From: an uncultured Pirellulaceae bacterium
GTDB lineage: Bacteria; Planctomycetota; Planctomycetia; Pirellulales; Pirellulaceae
DNA: 5,412 nt
Direction of reading: 5' to 3'
Assembly (NCBI GenBank): GCA_934255105.1
Contig: CAKQNH010000399.1
Coordinates: forward strand, 1-5,412
The translations under genes and the position numbers were made by a program. The notes below the pieces were generated by a model. It was not told the origin of the DNA and did not search any database. It saw only the letters and a program-made list of their open reading frames with translations. Of the stretch, positions 4,991 to 5,412 are shown piece by piece (the stretch's first letter is position 1; the number at the start of each line of letters is the position of its first letter).

Positions 4991-5412
4991 GAGCGCGTAA
5001 AACTCCTGGTCCAATTCCGCACCAACTGTGATATAGCCGCCGTGTTCCAACGCGATGAATCGACCACGATCAGCTTGGGCTGTGCTTGCTCGATGGCTCG
5101 TGGCAAATCCTCGAGCACTGGCAGTTGCACGGCGGTCGCCTTTAACTCTCTTGCAATCTGCCCCATGGCAGCGAAGGGGCGCGGCGTACACCACAGGGCG
5201 TAGCGGTCGCCGCCGGACAAGTGCTGTTGCAAGTCCGCTAGGTCGGAACCGAGTGAGCCTTCTTCAAACCACTGCAGCTTGATCTCTTTGCCAGTCAGTT
5301 GTCGCGCAAGGCCAAGTTGTTGATTGAGTGGAGCCAACACCAACAGTTTGGCGACTGCTGCGGTTCGAACAGGCGGCGCATTGCCGGTGGTTTCAGCGCA
5401 TCGCTCCAGAGC
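4987..5412 (-). CDS. Unrecognised BMC-operon protein, N-terminus beyond the window
   Basis: The frame enters from the right edge and ends at the TGA at 4987-4989, giving 141 residues in view. I do not recognise the family. The visible part starts with a polar, Pro-containing stretch (ETTGNAPPVRTAA). An alternating alpha/beta region follows: KLLVLAPLNQQLGLARQL, an acidic EEGSLGSDLADL segment, DRYALWCTPRPFAAMG, and a strand KLIVVDSSRW, then a basic C-terminus. There is no signal peptide or membrane segment in view. The ATGA overlap with the vertex protein gene means the two are probably translated together, so a role in compartment assembly, targeting or enzyme content is likely. A TTG at 5343 is in frame, but the open frame continues to the edge, so an internal start there is not favoured. 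Confidence 0.75.
   Translation of the reverse strand, partial: ALERCAETTGNAPPVRTAAVAKLLVLAPLNQQLGLARQLTGKEIKLQWFEEGSLGSDLADLQQHLSGGDRYALWCTPRPFAAMGQIARELKATAVQLPVLEDLPRAIEQAQPKLIVVDSSRWNTAAISQLVRNWTRSFTRS

Noticed and set aside
4991..5194. N-terminal extension of the vertex protein to a start at 5194
   Set aside because: The extension is unlike any EutN/CcmL sequence and would overlap the upstream gene by 200 bp; the ATG at 4990 fits the family and the 4-nt overlap.
4694..5203. Plus-strand open frame of 169 codons
   Set aside because: It lies opposite the vertex protein and its upstream neighbour, both with recognisable or coupled frames; the product is rich in arginine and cysteine with no family look.

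Overview
The window looks like a chromosomal piece of a planctomycete, most likely a Pirellulaceae/Rhodopirellula-type genome. The evidence is moderate GC, a class II aldolase with a C-terminal compartment-targeting tail next to a lactate/malate dehydrogenase and a pentameric microcompartment vertex protein (the gene set of the Planctomycetes-Verrucomicrobia type bacterial microcompartment, BMC), plus DUF4058 genes and a DUF433/DUF5615 toxin-antitoxin pair. This placement rests on gene content, not on any search. Every convincing gene lies on the minus strand.

Right half (2763-5412), read leftwards: the tail of an unrecognised gene running in from the right edge; a BMC-P (EutN/CcmL) vertex protein joined to it by an ATGA overlap; a 95-bp gap; an L-fuculose/L-rhamnulose-phosphate type class II aldolase; and, 6 bp later, a lactate/malate dehydrogenase family protein. 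In this compartment type the aldolase releases L-lactaldehyde and dihydroxyacetone phosphate, the shell confines the aldehyde, and a CoA-acylating aldehyde dehydrogenase (not in this window) oxidises it. The dehydrogenase is expected to recycle nicotinamide cofactor. Its specificity position carries Arg, which is the malate-type residue.

Middle (1445-2762): a 246-bp gap with two hairpins, a complete DUF4058 gene (1731-2516), two 62-bp direct repeats at 71-bp period that start inside the end of that gene, and a 112-bp remnant that is a deleted copy of the upstream region and part of the coding sequence of the other DUF4058 gene in the window.

Left part (1-1444): a DUF433 antitoxin and a DUF5615 PIN-like toxin coupled by a GTGA overlap, then a 185-bp gap, then a second DUF4058 gene of a different subfamily (start 636) that runs off the left edge without a stop. 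The toxin-antitoxin pair therefore sits between this DUF4058 gene and its partial copy. The BMC locus is a known system. The least explained items are the deletion-bearing copy, the hairpin repeats, the unrecognised compartment-linked gene, and the motif resemblance of both DUF4058 proteins to the PD-(D/E)XK fold.
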